Of a stretch of DNA of 64,000 bases, positions 1-12,857 are shown in pieces. The notes below the pieces were generated by a model, which searched no databases, was not told the DNA's origin, and saw nothing but the letters and a program-made list of their open reading frames with translations. Source of the stretch: UBA6244 sp965140775 (lineage in GTDB: Bacteria > Bacteroidota > Bacteroidia > Bacteroidales > F082). The stretch is taken from the NCBI GenBank assembly GCA_965140775.1, contig OZ223471.1, positions 868,001-932,000 of the forward strand. The letters are read 5' to 3'. Numbering within the stretch: position 1 is the first letter of the stretch; each line of letters opens with the position of its first letter. The translations under genes and the position numbers were made by a program.

Positions 1-1
1 T

Positions 2-1276
2 TTAATCTACCGTCTGGGTTCCTATGTTACCCTCCCCGGTGTCGATCCAAACATGTTGTCAAACCTGCAAAGTCAAGGCAGTAGTGGATTGATGGGATTG
101 CTTAATATGTTCTCAGGTGGTGCTTTTTCCAACGCCTCTATCTTTGCATTGGGTATCATGCCTTATATTTCGGCATCCATTGTGATTCAGTTGCTCGGAA
201 TGGCCATCCCATATTTTCAACGTCTGCAACGCGAAGGTGAAAGTGGTCGTCGAAAAATAAACCAAATCACCCGTTATCTTACCGTGGTTATCGTAGCACT
301 TCAAGCTCCCGGATATATTGCTAACCTGGTGTCGCAGCTTCCTGCCGAAGCCATCACACCCTTTAGCGCGGCTGTAACTACACCCTCCTTATTCTTTTGG
401 GTAAGTTCAACCATCATTCTGATTTCGGGAACTTTGTTTGTTATGTGGCTTGGCGAAAAAATTACAGATAAAGGTATCGGCAATGGTATTTCTCTGATCA
501 TTATGATCGGTATCATTGCTCGTTTGCCCGGTGCTCTGGTTCAGGAATTAGTATCCAAAATGGGAGCCCTCGGTGGTGGACTTGTTTACTTCCTCGTGGA
601 ATTGGTGGTGCTTATCTTTGTTATCCTGTTTACCATTCTCTTGGTTCAGGGAACGCGCAGAGTGCCCATTCAATATGCCAAACGTATCGTAGGCAACAAA
701 CAATATGGTGGTGTGCGTCAGTATTTGCCGCTGAAAGTTAACTCAGCCGGTGTAATGCCCATCATTTTTGCACAGGCCATTATGTTTTTGCCCATTACTC
801 TTGTAGGTTTTGCCCAATCAGAATCGTTGTCGGGTTTCGCTGCAGCTTTTGCCAATTATACCGGATTTTGGTATAATTTCACCTTCTTCATTATGATTAT
901 CGCATTTACCTACTTCTATACTGCAATTACCATCAACCCCAATCAAATGGCCGACGACCTGAAAAAGAATGGTGGCTTTATTCCTGGGGTGAAGCCTGGT
1001 AAAAAAACTGCCGAATATTTGGACAATATCTTGTCGCGCATTACCTTGCCCGGATCCATATTCCTTGGATTTATTGCCATCATGCCGGCGTTTGCACAAA
1101 TTGCAGGAGTAAATAGTGGATTTGCACAGTTTTATGGTGGAACCTCACTGCTGATTTTGGTGGGTGTTGTGCTGGATACTTTGCAACAAATTGAAAGTTA
1201 TTTGTTGATGCGCCATTACGACGGATTAACCAAATCAGGCCGTATCAAAGGTCGTTCATCAACATTTAGTGTATAA
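2..1276 (+). CDS. secY: Protein translocase subunit SecY (5' partial)
   Basis: Central channel subunit of the SecYEG translocase, which moves unfolded proteins across and into the inner membrane. The reading frame is open from base 2, before the first ATG at 53, and begins with the SecY-typical stretch YRLGSYVTLPGVDP, so the N-terminus lies outside the window. About 425 residues are visible, with the expected series of hydrophobic segments, the conserved GIGNGIS motif after the fourth or fifth visible segment, and a cytosolic loop with RRVPIQYAKR that contacts SecA and the ribosome. It is followed after 14 bases by map, as in the spc operon of most bacteria. Identification is certain; only the start is missing. 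Confidence 0.97.
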   Translation, partial: LIYRLGSYVTLPGVDPNMLSNLQSQGSSGLMGLLNMFSGGAFSNASIFALGIMPYISASIVIQLLGMAIPYFQRLQREGESGRRKINQITRYLTVVIVALQAPGYIANLVSQLPAEAITPFSAAVTTPSLFFWVSSTIILISGTLFVMWLGEKITDKGIGNGISLIIMIGIIARLPGALVQELVSKMGALGGGLVYFLVELVVLIFVILFTILLVQGTRRVPIQYAKRIVGNKQYGGVRQYLPLKVNSAGVMPIIFAQAIMFLPITLVGFAQSESLSGFAAAFANYTGFWYNFTFFIMIIAFTYFYTAITINPNQMADDLKKNGGFIPGVKPGKKTAEYLDNILSRITLPGSIFLGFIAIMPAFAQIAGVNSGFAQFYGGTSLLILVGVVLDTLQQIESYLLMRHYDGLTKSGRIKGRSSTFSV

Positions 1277-1290
1277 TACTTTTTTCGTTA

Positions 1291-2085
1291 ATGGATTATA
1301 TTATTAAGACCGACGAAGAGGTAGAAGTACAACGACAGAGTTCTTTACTTGTTGGAAAAACTTTAGCTGAGGTTGCCTCCATCTTGAGGCCCGGAGTTAG
1401 TACCATCGAACTGGATACATTGGCCGAAACCTTTATCCGCGATCATGGTGCAGTGCCTGGCTTCAAAGGCTACGGTGGATTTCCCGGTAGTTTGTGCATC
1501 TCCGTCAACGACGAAGTGGTACACGGTATTCCGGGGCCAAGGGTTATCAAAGATGGTGATATTGTATCCATCGATTGTGGTACTCTTTGGAATGGCTTTT
1601 ACGGAGATTCGGCCTATACTTTTGGTGTAGGAGAAATAGAACCCGAGTTGGCCAATCTGCTGCAGCGCACCAAGGAATCCCTTATGCTCGCCATCGATCA
1701 GGCGATTGTTGGAAAACGTATCGGGGATATCGGAAATGCAGTGCAGAAATATGTGGAGGGATTTGGTTATTCAGTGGTGCGAGACCTGGTTGGTCATGGT
1801 GTAGGGCGTCATCTCCACGAACCACCTGAAGTGCCAAACTACGGAAGAAGAGGAACCGGAGCAAAGTTAAAATCAGGTATGTGCCTGGCCATCGAACCGA
1901 TGGTGAATCTTGGTGTAAAAGAAGTAAAACAAGATTCAGATGGATGGACAATCCGTACTAAGGATGGAAAACCCTCCGCTCATTTTGAGCATGATGTGGT
2001 GGTTCGCGATGGTAAGGCTGATATCATGTCAACATTTGATTATATTGAAAAAGTAATAATAAAAAATAGTAATTTGTATGGCTAA
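1291..2085 (+). CDS. map: Type I methionine aminopeptidase
   Basis: Removes the N-terminal methionine from nascent proteins in the cytosol. The 264-residue length fits the family. The five metal ligands of the pita-bread fold are in place: D95 (SIDCG), D106 (YGDSA), H169 (GHGVG), E202 (IEPM) and E233 (HFEHD); H78 in VVHGIP is the substrate-binding histidine. The ATG at 1291 follows secY closely, and the 3' end overlaps infA by 8 bases, which implies translational coupling inside the ribosomal protein operon. Confidence 0.97.
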   Translation: MDYIIKTDEEVEVQRQSSLLVGKTLAEVASILRPGVSTIELDTLAETFIRDHGAVPGFKGYGGFPGSLCISVNDEVVHGIPGPRVIKDGDIVSIDCGTLWNGFYGDSAYTFGVGEIEPELANLLQRTKESLMLAIDQAIVGKRIGDIGNAVQKYVEGFGYSVVRDLVGHGVGRHLHEPPEVPNYGRRGTGAKLKSGMCLAIEPMVNLGVKEVKQDSDGWTIRTKDGKPSAHFEHDVVVRDGKADIMSTFDYIEKVIIKNSNLYG

Positions 2086-2296
2086 ACAACAGTCGATTGA
2101 ACAGGATGGAACTGTAGTAGAATCATTGGGTAACGCCATGTTTAGGGTGGAACTCGAAAATGGTCATGTAATTACAGCACACATCTCCGGAAAGATGAGA
2201 ATGCACTACATCAAAATCTTACCGGGCGATCGCGTAAAACTGGAAATGTCGCCATACGATTTAACAAAAGGACGAATTACATTTAGATACAAATAG
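2078..2296 (+). CDS. infA: Translation initiation factor IF-1
   Basis: Small OB-fold protein that occupies the A site of the 30S subunit during initiation. It has the standard length of 72 residues, with the family features GNAMFRVELENGH, SGKMRMHYIKILPGDRVKLEMSPYDL-type strands and the terminal RITFRYK. It starts 8 bases inside the end of map and is followed 8 bases later by rpmJ. Confidence 0.98.
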   Translation: MAKQQSIEQDGTVVESLGNAMFRVELENGHVITAHISGKMRMHYIKILPGDRVKLEMSPYDLTKGRITFRYK

Positions 2297-2304
2297 TAGC
2301 AACG

Positions 2305-2421
2305 ATGAAAATAAGAGCATCCATTAAGAAAAGAACTCCTGAGGACAAAATTGTTCGTAGAAAAGGAAGATTGTACGTTATTAACAAAAAAAATCCCAAG
2401 TTTAAACAAAGACAAGGGTAA
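2305..2421 (+). CDS. rpmJ: Large ribosomal subunit protein bL36
   Basis: A 38-residue protein of the 50S subunit. It starts MKIRASIKKRTPEDKIV and ends KNPKFKQRQG, matching L36. The usual zinc ligands (CxxC...C...H) are absent: there is no cysteine in the protein, so this is the zinc-free C-minus form. It lies between infA and rpsM, its normal position. Confidence 0.96.
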   Translation: MKIRASIKKRTPEDKIVRRKGRLYVINKKNPKFKQRQG

Positions 2422-2453
2422 CCTGGGGTCGTTTTAATTTTAAAAGATAAATT

Positions 2454-2828
2454 ATGGCTAGAATTGCTGGAGTAGACATCCCAAACAATAAGAGAGGTGA
2501 AATTGCATTAACCTATATTTTTGGTATTGGTCGTAACACTGCTCAAAAAATTTTGAATGAAGCTGGTATCAGCAGAGATACCAAAGCACAGGACTGGACG
2601 GATGATGAGCAAAATACCATCCGTAACATTATTGGCAACCTCAAAGTGGAAGGGGAGCTTCGTTCGGAAACCCAAATGAATATCAAACGATTGATGGACA
2701 TCGGTACCTATCGTGGTATCAGACATCGTTTGGGATTACCCCTGCGTGGACAAACCACCAAAAATAACGCTCGTACCCGTAAGGGAAGAAAGAAAACTGT
2801 TGCGAACAAAAAGAAAGCTACTAAATAG
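2454..2828 (+). CDS. rpsM: Small ribosomal subunit protein uS13
   Basis: 30S head protein that contacts the P-site tRNA and the 50S subunit. It is 124 residues long, starting MARIAGVDIPNNKRGE, with the helix-two-turn-helix region TYIFGIGRNTAQKIL and the basic C-terminal tail (RGQTTKNNARTRKGRKK) that reaches the decoding centre. The stop is TAG followed directly by TAA. It opens the alpha-operon part of the cluster (rpsM-rpsK-rpsD-rpoA-rplQ). Confidence 0.98.
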   Translation: MARIAGVDIPNNKRGEIALTYIFGIGRNTAQKILNEAGISRDTKAQDWTDDEQNTIRNIIGNLKVEGELRSETQMNIKRLMDIGTYRGIRHRLGLPLRGQTTKNNARTRKGRKKTVANKKKATK

Positions 2829-2862
2829 TAATTAATTTATATCATAGTCTAGTTACAGAATT

Positions 2863-3252
2863 ATGGCAAAAAGGACCAGAAATACAAAGAAAAGAGTAGT
2901 TAAGATAGACCCTATTGGTAGGGCTTATGTACAAGCTACGTTTAACAACATTATTGTGTCTTTAACCAACGAGGGTGGTCAGGTAATTTCCTGGGCGTCT
3001 GCAGGTAAGATGGGATTTAGAGGTTCCAAGAAAAACACGCCTTATGCAGCTCAAATGGCCGCTCAGGATTGTTCGAAAGTAGCCTATGATCTTGGATTGC
3101 GTAAAGTGAAAGTGTATGTGAAAGGTCCCGGCTCCGGAAGAGAGTCTGCCATCCGTACCATCCATTCTTCAGGCATCGAAGTTACTGAAATTATTGACGT
3201 TACTCCTTTGCCACACAACGGCTGTCGTCCTCCAAAAAGGAGAAGGGTATAA
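2863..3252 (+). CDS. rpsK: Small ribosomal subunit protein uS11
   Basis: 30S platform protein near the E site and mRNA exit. It is 129 residues long with the conserved core ATFNNIIVSLTNEGG, SWASAGKMGFRGSKK, VKGPGSGRESAIR and the C-terminal THNGCRPPKRRRV-type motif (here PLPHNGCRPPKRRRV). It sits 34 bases after rpsM in the same operon. Confidence 0.98.
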   Translation: MAKRTRNTKKRVVKIDPIGRAYVQATFNNIIVSLTNEGGQVISWASAGKMGFRGSKKNTPYAAQMAAQDCSKVAYDLGLRKVKVYVKGPGSGRESAIRTIHSSGIEVTEIIDVTPLPHNGCRPPKRRRV

Positions 3253-3292
3253 TCACTAATTCAATCGTTTAACCGACAAATTATCTAAGAAA

Positions 3293-3898
3293 ATGGCAAG
3301 ATATATCGGACCAAAATCCAAAATTGCACGAAAATTCAACGAGCCTATTTATGGTGCGGACAAATACCTCGACAAAAAGGCATTTCCCCCCGGACAACAT
3401 GGCGCCAATAAAAGAAGAAGAAAACAATCTGAATACGGTATTCAGCTCCAGGAAAAACAAAAAGCTAAATATACCTATGGCATTCTCGAACGCCAATTCA
3501 GAAATATCTTCCATCAAGCTTCACGTAAAAAAGGTATCACCGGTGAAAACCTGCTGAAACTTATCGAGGCCCGTTTGGATAATACCGTTTTCCGCCTGGG
3601 AATCGCTCCCTCGCGTTCGGGTGCCCGTCAGTTGGTTTCGCACCGCCATATTACCGTAAATGGCCATATCGTTAACATTCCCAGTTATATACTCAAAGAG
3701 GGCGATGTTGTTGGCGTGCGTGAAAAATCAAAAAGTTTGATCTCCATTACCGAGTCGCTCCAAAGTGCACACAAAAGCTACTCCTGGCTCGAGTGGGATT
3801 CAGAAAAAAAACAAGGTAAGTTTTTAAACTACCCCCCTCGTGAAGAAATTCCTGAGAATATCAAAGAACAACTTATTGTTGAGTTGTACTCTAAATAA
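3293..3898 (+). CDS. rpsD: Small ribosomal subunit protein uS4
   Basis: Primary 16S-binding protein that nucleates the 30S body. It is 201 residues long. The N-terminal GPKSKIARKFNEP is typical of the phylum, and an S4 RNA-binding domain spans roughly residues 91-155 (ARLDNTVFRLGIAPSRSGARQ, then the RHITVNGHIVNIPSY stretch). It has no zinc-binding cysteines at the N-terminus. It lies between rpsK and rpoA. Confidence 0.98.
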   Translation: MARYIGPKSKIARKFNEPIYGADKYLDKKAFPPGQHGANKRRRKQSEYGIQLQEKQKAKYTYGILERQFRNIFHQASRKKGITGENLLKLIEARLDNTVFRLGIAPSRSGARQLVSHRHITVNGHIVNIPSYILKEGDVVGVREKSKSLISITESLQSAHKSYSWLEWDSEKKQGKFLNYPPREEIPENIKEQLIVELYSK

Positions 3899-3939
3899 CA
3901 ATTACTGACTTACTGATTATTAATAGCTAAAGATATATT

Positions 3940-4932
3940 ATGGCAATTTTAGCATTTCAAAAGCCCGATAAGGTTGTAATGAACGAAGCCGATGAGTTTC
4001 ATGGGATATTTGAATTCAGACCCCTTGAACCCGGATTCGGAATAACCATTGGCAATGCCCTGAGAAGAATCCTGCTTTCTTCGCTCGAAGGATTTGCTAT
4101 TACCTCCGTTAAAATCGACGGAGTGGTGCATGAGTTCTCTACGATTAAAGGTGTGGTGGAAGATGTCACCGAAATCGTACTTAACCTCAAAAAAATCCGC
4201 TTCAAACAGCAAATTCAAAATGAGAATAGCGAAAAAGTAAATATCATTATTGGTGATCAGGAAGTGTTTAAAGCCGGTGATATCAATAAATTTCTTTCGG
4301 TGTTTCAGGTACTGAATCCCGACGAGGTTATTTGCCATCTCGATCCTTCTGTTAAGTTGAGCATGGAACTCACCATTAACAAAGGCAGAGGCTATGTTCC
4401 GGCTGAAGAAAATGCCGACCCGGATGCATTGCTTGGTACCGTGGCCATCGACTCCATTCATACACCCATCAAAAACGTGAAATATCACGTAGAAAACTAC
4501 CGTGTGGAGCAAAAAACCGACTACGAAAAGCTCGTGCTCGATATTCTCACCGATGGCAGTATCCACCCCAAAGATGCGCTCAAAGAAGCCGCCAAGATAT
4601 TGATCCACCACTTTATGCTGTTTTCAGACGAGCGTATTACACTCGAAACTGAAGAAAGATCAGTAAACGAAGAATTTGACGAAAACACCTTGCACGTGCG
4701 TCAGTTGCTCAAATCGCGTCTTGTTGATCTCGACCTTTCGGTGAGAGCACTCAATTGCCTCAAGGCTGCCGACGTGGAAACCCTGGGCGAACTGGTTGCC
4801 TACAACAGAAACGATTTGCTGAAATTCAGGAATTTTGGAAAAAAATCTCTCGCCGAGTTAGACCAACTGGTTGAGAGCAAAGGCCTGGAGTTTGGAATGA
4901 ATATTGCAAAATTTAAACTAGATAAGGATTAA
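3940..4932 (+). CDS. rpoA: RNA polymerase alpha subunit
   Basis: Alpha subunit of RNA polymerase; the dimer is the scaffold for beta and beta-prime. It is 330 residues long. The N-terminal domain shows GFGITIGNALRRILLSSLEG, and the C-terminal domain (about residues 250-320) shows LDLSVRALNCLKAADVETLGEL and the helix-hairpin-helix NFGKKSLAELDQLV, which binds UP elements and regulators. It is separated from rplQ by only 5 bases. Confidence 0.98.
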   Translation: MAILAFQKPDKVVMNEADEFHGIFEFRPLEPGFGITIGNALRRILLSSLEGFAITSVKIDGVVHEFSTIKGVVEDVTEIVLNLKKIRFKQQIQNENSEKVNIIIGDQEVFKAGDINKFLSVFQVLNPDEVICHLDPSVKLSMELTINKGRGYVPAEENADPDALLGTVAIDSIHTPIKNVKYHVENYRVEQKTDYEKLVLDILTDGSIHPKDALKEAAKILIHHFMLFSDERITLETEERSVNEEFDENTLHVRQLLKSRLVDLDLSVRALNCLKAADVETLGELVAYNRNDLLKFRNFGKKSLAELDQLVESKGLEFGMNIAKFKLDKD

Positions 4933-4937
4933 GCGAG

Positions 4938-5468
4938 ATGAGACATAGAAAGAGTTTTAATCATTTAGGAAGAAATGCTTCACACCGTAAAGCAATGTTG
5001 TCGAACATGGCCACTTCCTTAATTGTTCACAAAAGAATTACCACCACCCTGGCCAAAGCCAAGGCGCTGCGTGCATATGTTGAGCCAATGATTACCCGTT
5101 CAAAAGACGATAGTACCCACTCAAGACGTACCGTGTTTAGCATGCTTCAGGACAAAGCCGCTGTGGCCGAATTGTTTCGTGAAGTTGCCGTTAAAGTAGC
5201 CGACCGTCCCGGTGGTTATACCCGCATCATTAAATTGGGAAAACGTTTGGGCGACAACGCTGATATGGCCATGATGGAATTGGTGGATTTCAACGAATTG
5301 ATGCTCACCGAAAAGGGCGGTGCCAAAAAGAAAACAACACGTCGTCGTCGTGGTGGAAGTAAATCTACCGAAGAGAAAGTAGCCCCCGCACCTGTAGAAA
5401 GCAAGGTGGAAAAGGCAGTTGAAGCAGAGCCAGAAGCGGATAGCACCGAAGTACCCGAGAAAGAATAA
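4938..5468 (+). CDS. rplQ: Large ribosomal subunit protein bL17 with acidic tail
   Basis: 50S protein near the exit tunnel. The L17 core covers residues 1-120 (MRHRKSFNHLGRNASHRKAM, then RPGGYTRIIKLGKRLGDNADMAMMEL). It is followed by about 55 residues that start with a basic patch (KKKTTRRRRGG) and end in a Glu/Ala/Pro-rich stretch. At 176 residues it is longer than the E. coli protein (127), because of the low-complexity tail that is common in this phylum. It is the last gene before a terminator at 5558. Confidence 0.97.
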   Translation: MRHRKSFNHLGRNASHRKAMLSNMATSLIVHKRITTTLAKAKALRAYVEPMITRSKDDSTHSRRTVFSMLQDKAAVAELFREVAVKVADRPGGYTRIIKLGKRLGDNADMAMMELVDFNELMLTEKGGAKKKTTRRRRGGSKSTEEKVAPAPVESKVEKAVEAEPEADSTEVPEKE

Positions 5469-5557
5469 ACATTCTTTATTTGGGCTTCATCATGATGCAA
5501 TCGTTTTAAACAATGTAAAAAATTCGTGACACCTTTCAAAAGTGTCAGATCAGAATA

Positions 5558-5591
5558 AAAAGAGGTGTTTGAGTAATCAGACACCTCTTTT
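5558..5591 (+). terminator. Rho-independent terminator after rplQ
   Basis: A perfect 11-bp stem, AAAAGAGGTGT paired with ACACCTCTTTT, encloses a 12-base loop and ends in T's. It closes the ribosomal protein operon upstream of the eno promoter. A smaller hairpin (GACAC...GTGTC, 5528-5546) lies just before it. Confidence 0.85.
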
Positions 5592-5618
5592 GCATTCACG
5601 CCACGCCTTTTTTTTACC

Positions 5619-5626
5619 TACTTTTG
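5619..5626 (+). promoter_or_regulatory. eno promoter, -7 element TAnnTTTG
   Basis: TACTTTTG matches the phylum's sigma-A -7 consensus TAnnTTTG and lies 23 bases before the eno ATG. I do not see a well-placed -33 TTG; a TTTG at 5589-5592 is too far upstream. Confidence 0.6.
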
Positions 5627-5649
5627 CCAAGTATTTTTAAATAATAATT

Positions 5650-6939
5650 ATGAGTCAGATACAAAGTATTCATGGAAGACAAATATTGGATTCCAGAGGA
5701 AACCCAACCGTGGAAGTAGATGTTTATACTACCTCAGGAATTGTTGGTAGAGCCGCCGTTCCGTCAGGAGCATCAACCGGTGTGCACGAAGCTGTTGAAT
5801 TACGCGACGAAGATAAAAGCGTGTACATGGGCAAGGGTGTTTTAAAAGCAGTTCAAAATGTTAACAACATTCTGGCCGAGGAACTGAATGGTTATTTTGT
5901 AACCGATCAGGCCGAAATCGATCAGCGAATGATTGAAATCGATGGTACCCCAAACAAAGCCAAACTGGGAGCCAATGCCATTTTGGGTGTATCATTAGCC
6001 GTGGCCCACGCTGCTGCACAAGAAACCAACCAACAACTTTTTAGATATATCGGAGGTGTAAACGCACGTACATTGCCCATCCCCATGATGAACATTATCA
6101 ATGGCGGTTCGCATGCCGACAACAGTATCGATTTCCAGGAGTTTATGATTATGCCCATCGGTGCCAAAAGTTTCAGAGAAGCGATCCAAATGGGAGCCGA
6201 AGTTTTTCATAACCTGAAAACCGTGCTGAAAAAACTGGGGCACTCAACCAACGTGGGCGATGAAGGTGGCTTTGCCCCCAACCTCAAATCCAACGAAGAG
6301 GCCGTAAAAGTTATTCTTGAAGCCATCGATAAAGCCGGATATCGTGCCGGTGAAGATATTTATCTTGCCCTCGACCCTGCATCGTCAGAATATTTTTTAA
6401 CCGACGAAAACGTGTATCACCTTAAATGGTCAACAGGCGAAAAGCTAACCCCTGCCGAAATGGTAGATTATTGGGATGGCTGGACAAAAAAATACCCCAT
6501 CGTTTCCATCGAAGACGGTATGGCCGAAGACGATTGGAATGGTTGGAAGCTGATGACCGAAAAAATGGGAAACCGCATCCAATTGGTAGGCGACGATTTG
6601 TTTGTAACCAACACCAACCGACTAAAAGAAGGTATAGATAAAGGAGTAGCCAATTCCATATTAATTAAGGTAAACCAAATAGGTACCCTAACCGAAACCA
6701 TCGAAGCGGTAAATTTAGCCACGCGTAACAGTTACACTTCTGTGATGAGTCATCGTTCAGGCGAAACCGAAGACGTAACCATTGCCGATTTGGCCGTGGC
6801 GTTGAATACCGGACAAATAAAAACCGGTTCGGCCAGCCGCACCGACCGTATTGCAAAATACAATCAGTTGCTGCGTATCGAAGAAATGTTGGGCGAAACC
6901 GCTTATTTCCCAGGCAAGACTTTTAAATATACCAGATAA
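5650..6939 (+). CDS. eno: Enolase
   Basis: Converts 2-phosphoglycerate to phosphoenolpyruvate in glycolysis. At 429 residues it is full length. The enolase signatures are all visible: SGASTGVHEAVELRD near residue 40, GGSHADNSIDFQEFMIMP near 150, NVGDEGGFAPNL (catalytic Glu) near 203, metal ligands in LALDPASSEY and SIEDGMAEDDW, GDDLFVTN, the catalytic lysine in LIKVNQIGTLTE, and SHRSGETED. It is a single-gene unit with its own promoter and a terminator at 6961. Confidence 0.99.
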   Translation: MSQIQSIHGRQILDSRGNPTVEVDVYTTSGIVGRAAVPSGASTGVHEAVELRDEDKSVYMGKGVLKAVQNVNNILAEELNGYFVTDQAEIDQRMIEIDGTPNKAKLGANAILGVSLAVAHAAAQETNQQLFRYIGGVNARTLPIPMMNIINGGSHADNSIDFQEFMIMPIGAKSFREAIQMGAEVFHNLKTVLKKLGHSTNVGDEGGFAPNLKSNEEAVKVILEAIDKAGYRAGEDIYLALDPASSEYFLTDENVYHLKWSTGEKLTPAEMVDYWDGWTKKYPIVSIEDGMAEDDWNGWKLMTEKMGNRIQLVGDDLFVTNTNRLKEGIDKGVANSILIKVNQIGTLTETIEAVNLATRNSYTSVMSHRSGETEDVTIADLAVALNTGQIKTGSASRTDRIAKYNQLLRIEEMLGETAYFPGKTFKYTR

Positions 6940-6960
6940 TAACAACACATATCTCCATGG

Positions 6961-6997
6961 AGCTTCCTTTTGATTCGTTCAAAGGGAAGCTTTTTTA
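6961..6997 (+). terminator. Terminator after eno
   Basis: AGCTTCCTTTTG pairs with CAAAGGGAAGCT across a short loop and is followed by a run of T's. It isolates eno from the rRNA operon promoter region. Confidence 0.8.
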
Positions 6998-7145
6998 TGT
7001 TTAGGTTGATAGGTTTTCGAGGCATTTCACTCAACGTTTCCCATACTTTTAAAATTAATTTGAAAATAATATTTTTTTAAAATTATGATAATAAAGCGAA
7101 TACAAATAAATTTGAAAATTATTCAAAAAATATTTTTCCAACCCC

Positions 7146-7175
7146 TTGCGAAATCAAAAAACATAAGTACTTTTG
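7146..7175 (+). promoter_or_regulatory. rRNA operon promoter P1
   Basis: TTG at 7146-7148 and TACTTTTG at 7168-7175 are separated by exactly 19 bases, the ideal spacing for a Bacteroidota housekeeping promoter. The surrounding 150 bases are very A/T-rich, as expected upstream of a strong promoter. Confidence 0.75.
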
Positions 7176-7324
7176 CACTCCCAATTCAGCGGGATAATTG
7201 ATACGAAAGCGCAAGCGAGTTGATTTGGGGAGTTCGTAGAGAGAGATGAAGGTAGTGCTAATATAGAGAAGGAAAGAGGAGAAAAAAGCCAACAAAAAAA
7301 AGTTAAATATTTTTTCAAAAAAAG

Positions 7325-7354
7325 TTGGCAGGAATAAAAAAAGCATTACTTTTG
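7325..7354 (+). promoter_or_regulatory. rRNA operon promoter P2
   Basis: TTG at 7325-7327 and TACTTTTG at 7347-7354, again with 19 bases between, repeat the P1 layout 179 bases downstream. Both are followed by GCA at the presumed start of transcription. The leader from P2 to the 16S is about 220 bases; no gene is present in 6998-7581. Confidence 0.75.
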
Positions 7355-7581
7355 CAGCCCCGTTCGAGAGGAAAGATAATTGAGAAAGCGAAGGGGAAAA
7401 AATCGAGAGAGAAACTGCGGGTACAACTGCAGACGTTCATAGACATAATGAAGCCAAGCCAAGTAAAGGAAACACAATACCAATTGTCATTTAGATGACA
7501 AGATTAAAAAAGAAGTCAATTACTTTGTCGGGATCTAACAGCATATACAAATATTCTTTTGAAAAAAAGGACAAACAATAT

Positions 7582-9100
<1,519 letters not shown>

Positions 9101-9304
9101 TGGAGCATTCCGACAGAGGATTTCTTTTACACTCACGGTAAGCAACATAAATTACATTGGTTTGGCCTTCATTTTTAATAAATGGAGAGAGCGAAAACCT
9201 GATGGATCACCGGTAAAGTGATACTAACCACAGGTAAGCTATCGGGAGGTTTCCGGTCGCCGATCATTGATCCTTGATCACCGATCACCGACCGACAACC
9301 ACAC
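9101..9304 (+). other. 16S to tRNA-Ile spacer
   Basis: About 200 bases of transcribed spacer. It contains GCTATCGGGA (9238-9247), a half copy of the palindrome seen again at 9393, and a run of near-repeats of GATCACCGATC-like units around 9258-9295. No coding potential seen. Confidence 0.6.
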
Positions 9305-9378
9305 AGTCTCGTAGCTCAGTTGGTTAGAGCACTACACTGATAATGTAGGGGTCCCCAGTTCAAGTCTGGGCGAGACTA
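9305..9378 (+). tRNA. tRNA-Ile (GAT)
   Basis: A 74-base cloverleaf: acceptor AGTCTCG paired with CGAGACT, D arm GCTC-AGTTGGTTA-GAGC, anticodon stem CTACA/TGTAG with loop CTGATAA (anticodon GAT), T arm CCCAG-TTCAAGT-CTGGG, discriminator A. CCA is not fully encoded (ACA follows). Its location between 16S and 23S is standard. Confidence 0.97.
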
Positions 9379-9380
9379 CA

Positions 9381-9424
9381 GTCTCCAGTTCATCCCGATA
9401 GCTATCGGGAGGGCGAGACTACCA
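9381..9424 (+). repeat. Partial duplicate of tRNA-Ile 3' part split by a palindrome
   Basis: Directly after the tRNA, GTCTCCAGTTCA and GGGCGAGACTAC repeat the tRNA's variable/T-arm and T-arm/acceptor segments (GTCCCCAGTTCA and GGGCGAGACTAC). Between them the five bases AGTCT of the T loop and stem are replaced by the perfect 18-bp palindrome TCCCGATAGCTATCGGGA. It is not a functional tRNA because it has no D or anticodon arm. Confidence 0.8.
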
Positions 9425-9497
9425 TTAGAATTTGAAACTTGTACAGTTTGAAAATTTATTTTCAAATCCACAAATTTTCAAATCGATACATTGACCC

Positions 9498-9574
9498 GGG
9501 GGATTAGCTCAGTTGGCTAGAGCGCTAGATTTGCATTCTAGAGGTCAAGGGTTCGACTCCCTTATTCTCCACCA
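9498..9574 (+). tRNA. tRNA-Ala (TGC)
   Basis: Acceptor GGGGGAT pairs with ATTCTCC (two G-U pairs). It has D arm GCTC...GAGC, an anticodon loop with TGC inside TTTGCAT, T arm AAGGG-TTCGACT-CCCTT and an encoded CCA end. The 9447-9466 stretch before it holds an A/T-rich inverted repeat (TTTGAAAAT..ATTTTCAAA) that may be a processing stem. Confidence 0.97.
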
Positions 9575-9703
9575 TTTTCTCGAGAGCGAGTTTTCATCGT
9601 AACTTGAGATATATCCGCCTAAGGCGGACGAACAAGAGTTCATTGACATATTGGAAGAAAGTATAATAATTTTTTTGCTGGTGTAAGAGCACCTAAAAAA
9701 ATA

Positions 9704-12612
<2,909 letters not shown>

Positions 12613-12705
12613 GAATAGGATACTCTTGCAAGGGCAAAAAAAATTATACTTTCCTCCTTTAGTCATTGATTAATTCCAAATCATCGGATATTAATCTTTA
12701 AAGAC

Positions 12706-12817
<112 letters not shown>

Positions 12818-12828
12818 ACATATTATTA

Positions 12829-12857
12829 GGCTGTTCTGAGTTTCAGAGCAGCCTTTT
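12829..12857 (+). terminator. rRNA operon terminator
   Basis: GGCTGTTCTGA pairs with TCAGAGCAGCC (one G-U pair) with a 2-3 base loop, followed by TTTTT. It lies 12 bases after 5S and closes the rRNA operon. Confidence 0.88.

Noticed and set aside
3949..4611. 220-residue frame on the minus strand opposite rpoA
   Set aside because: It lies wholly inside rpoA, and its translation has no recognisable domain; it is a shadow frame.
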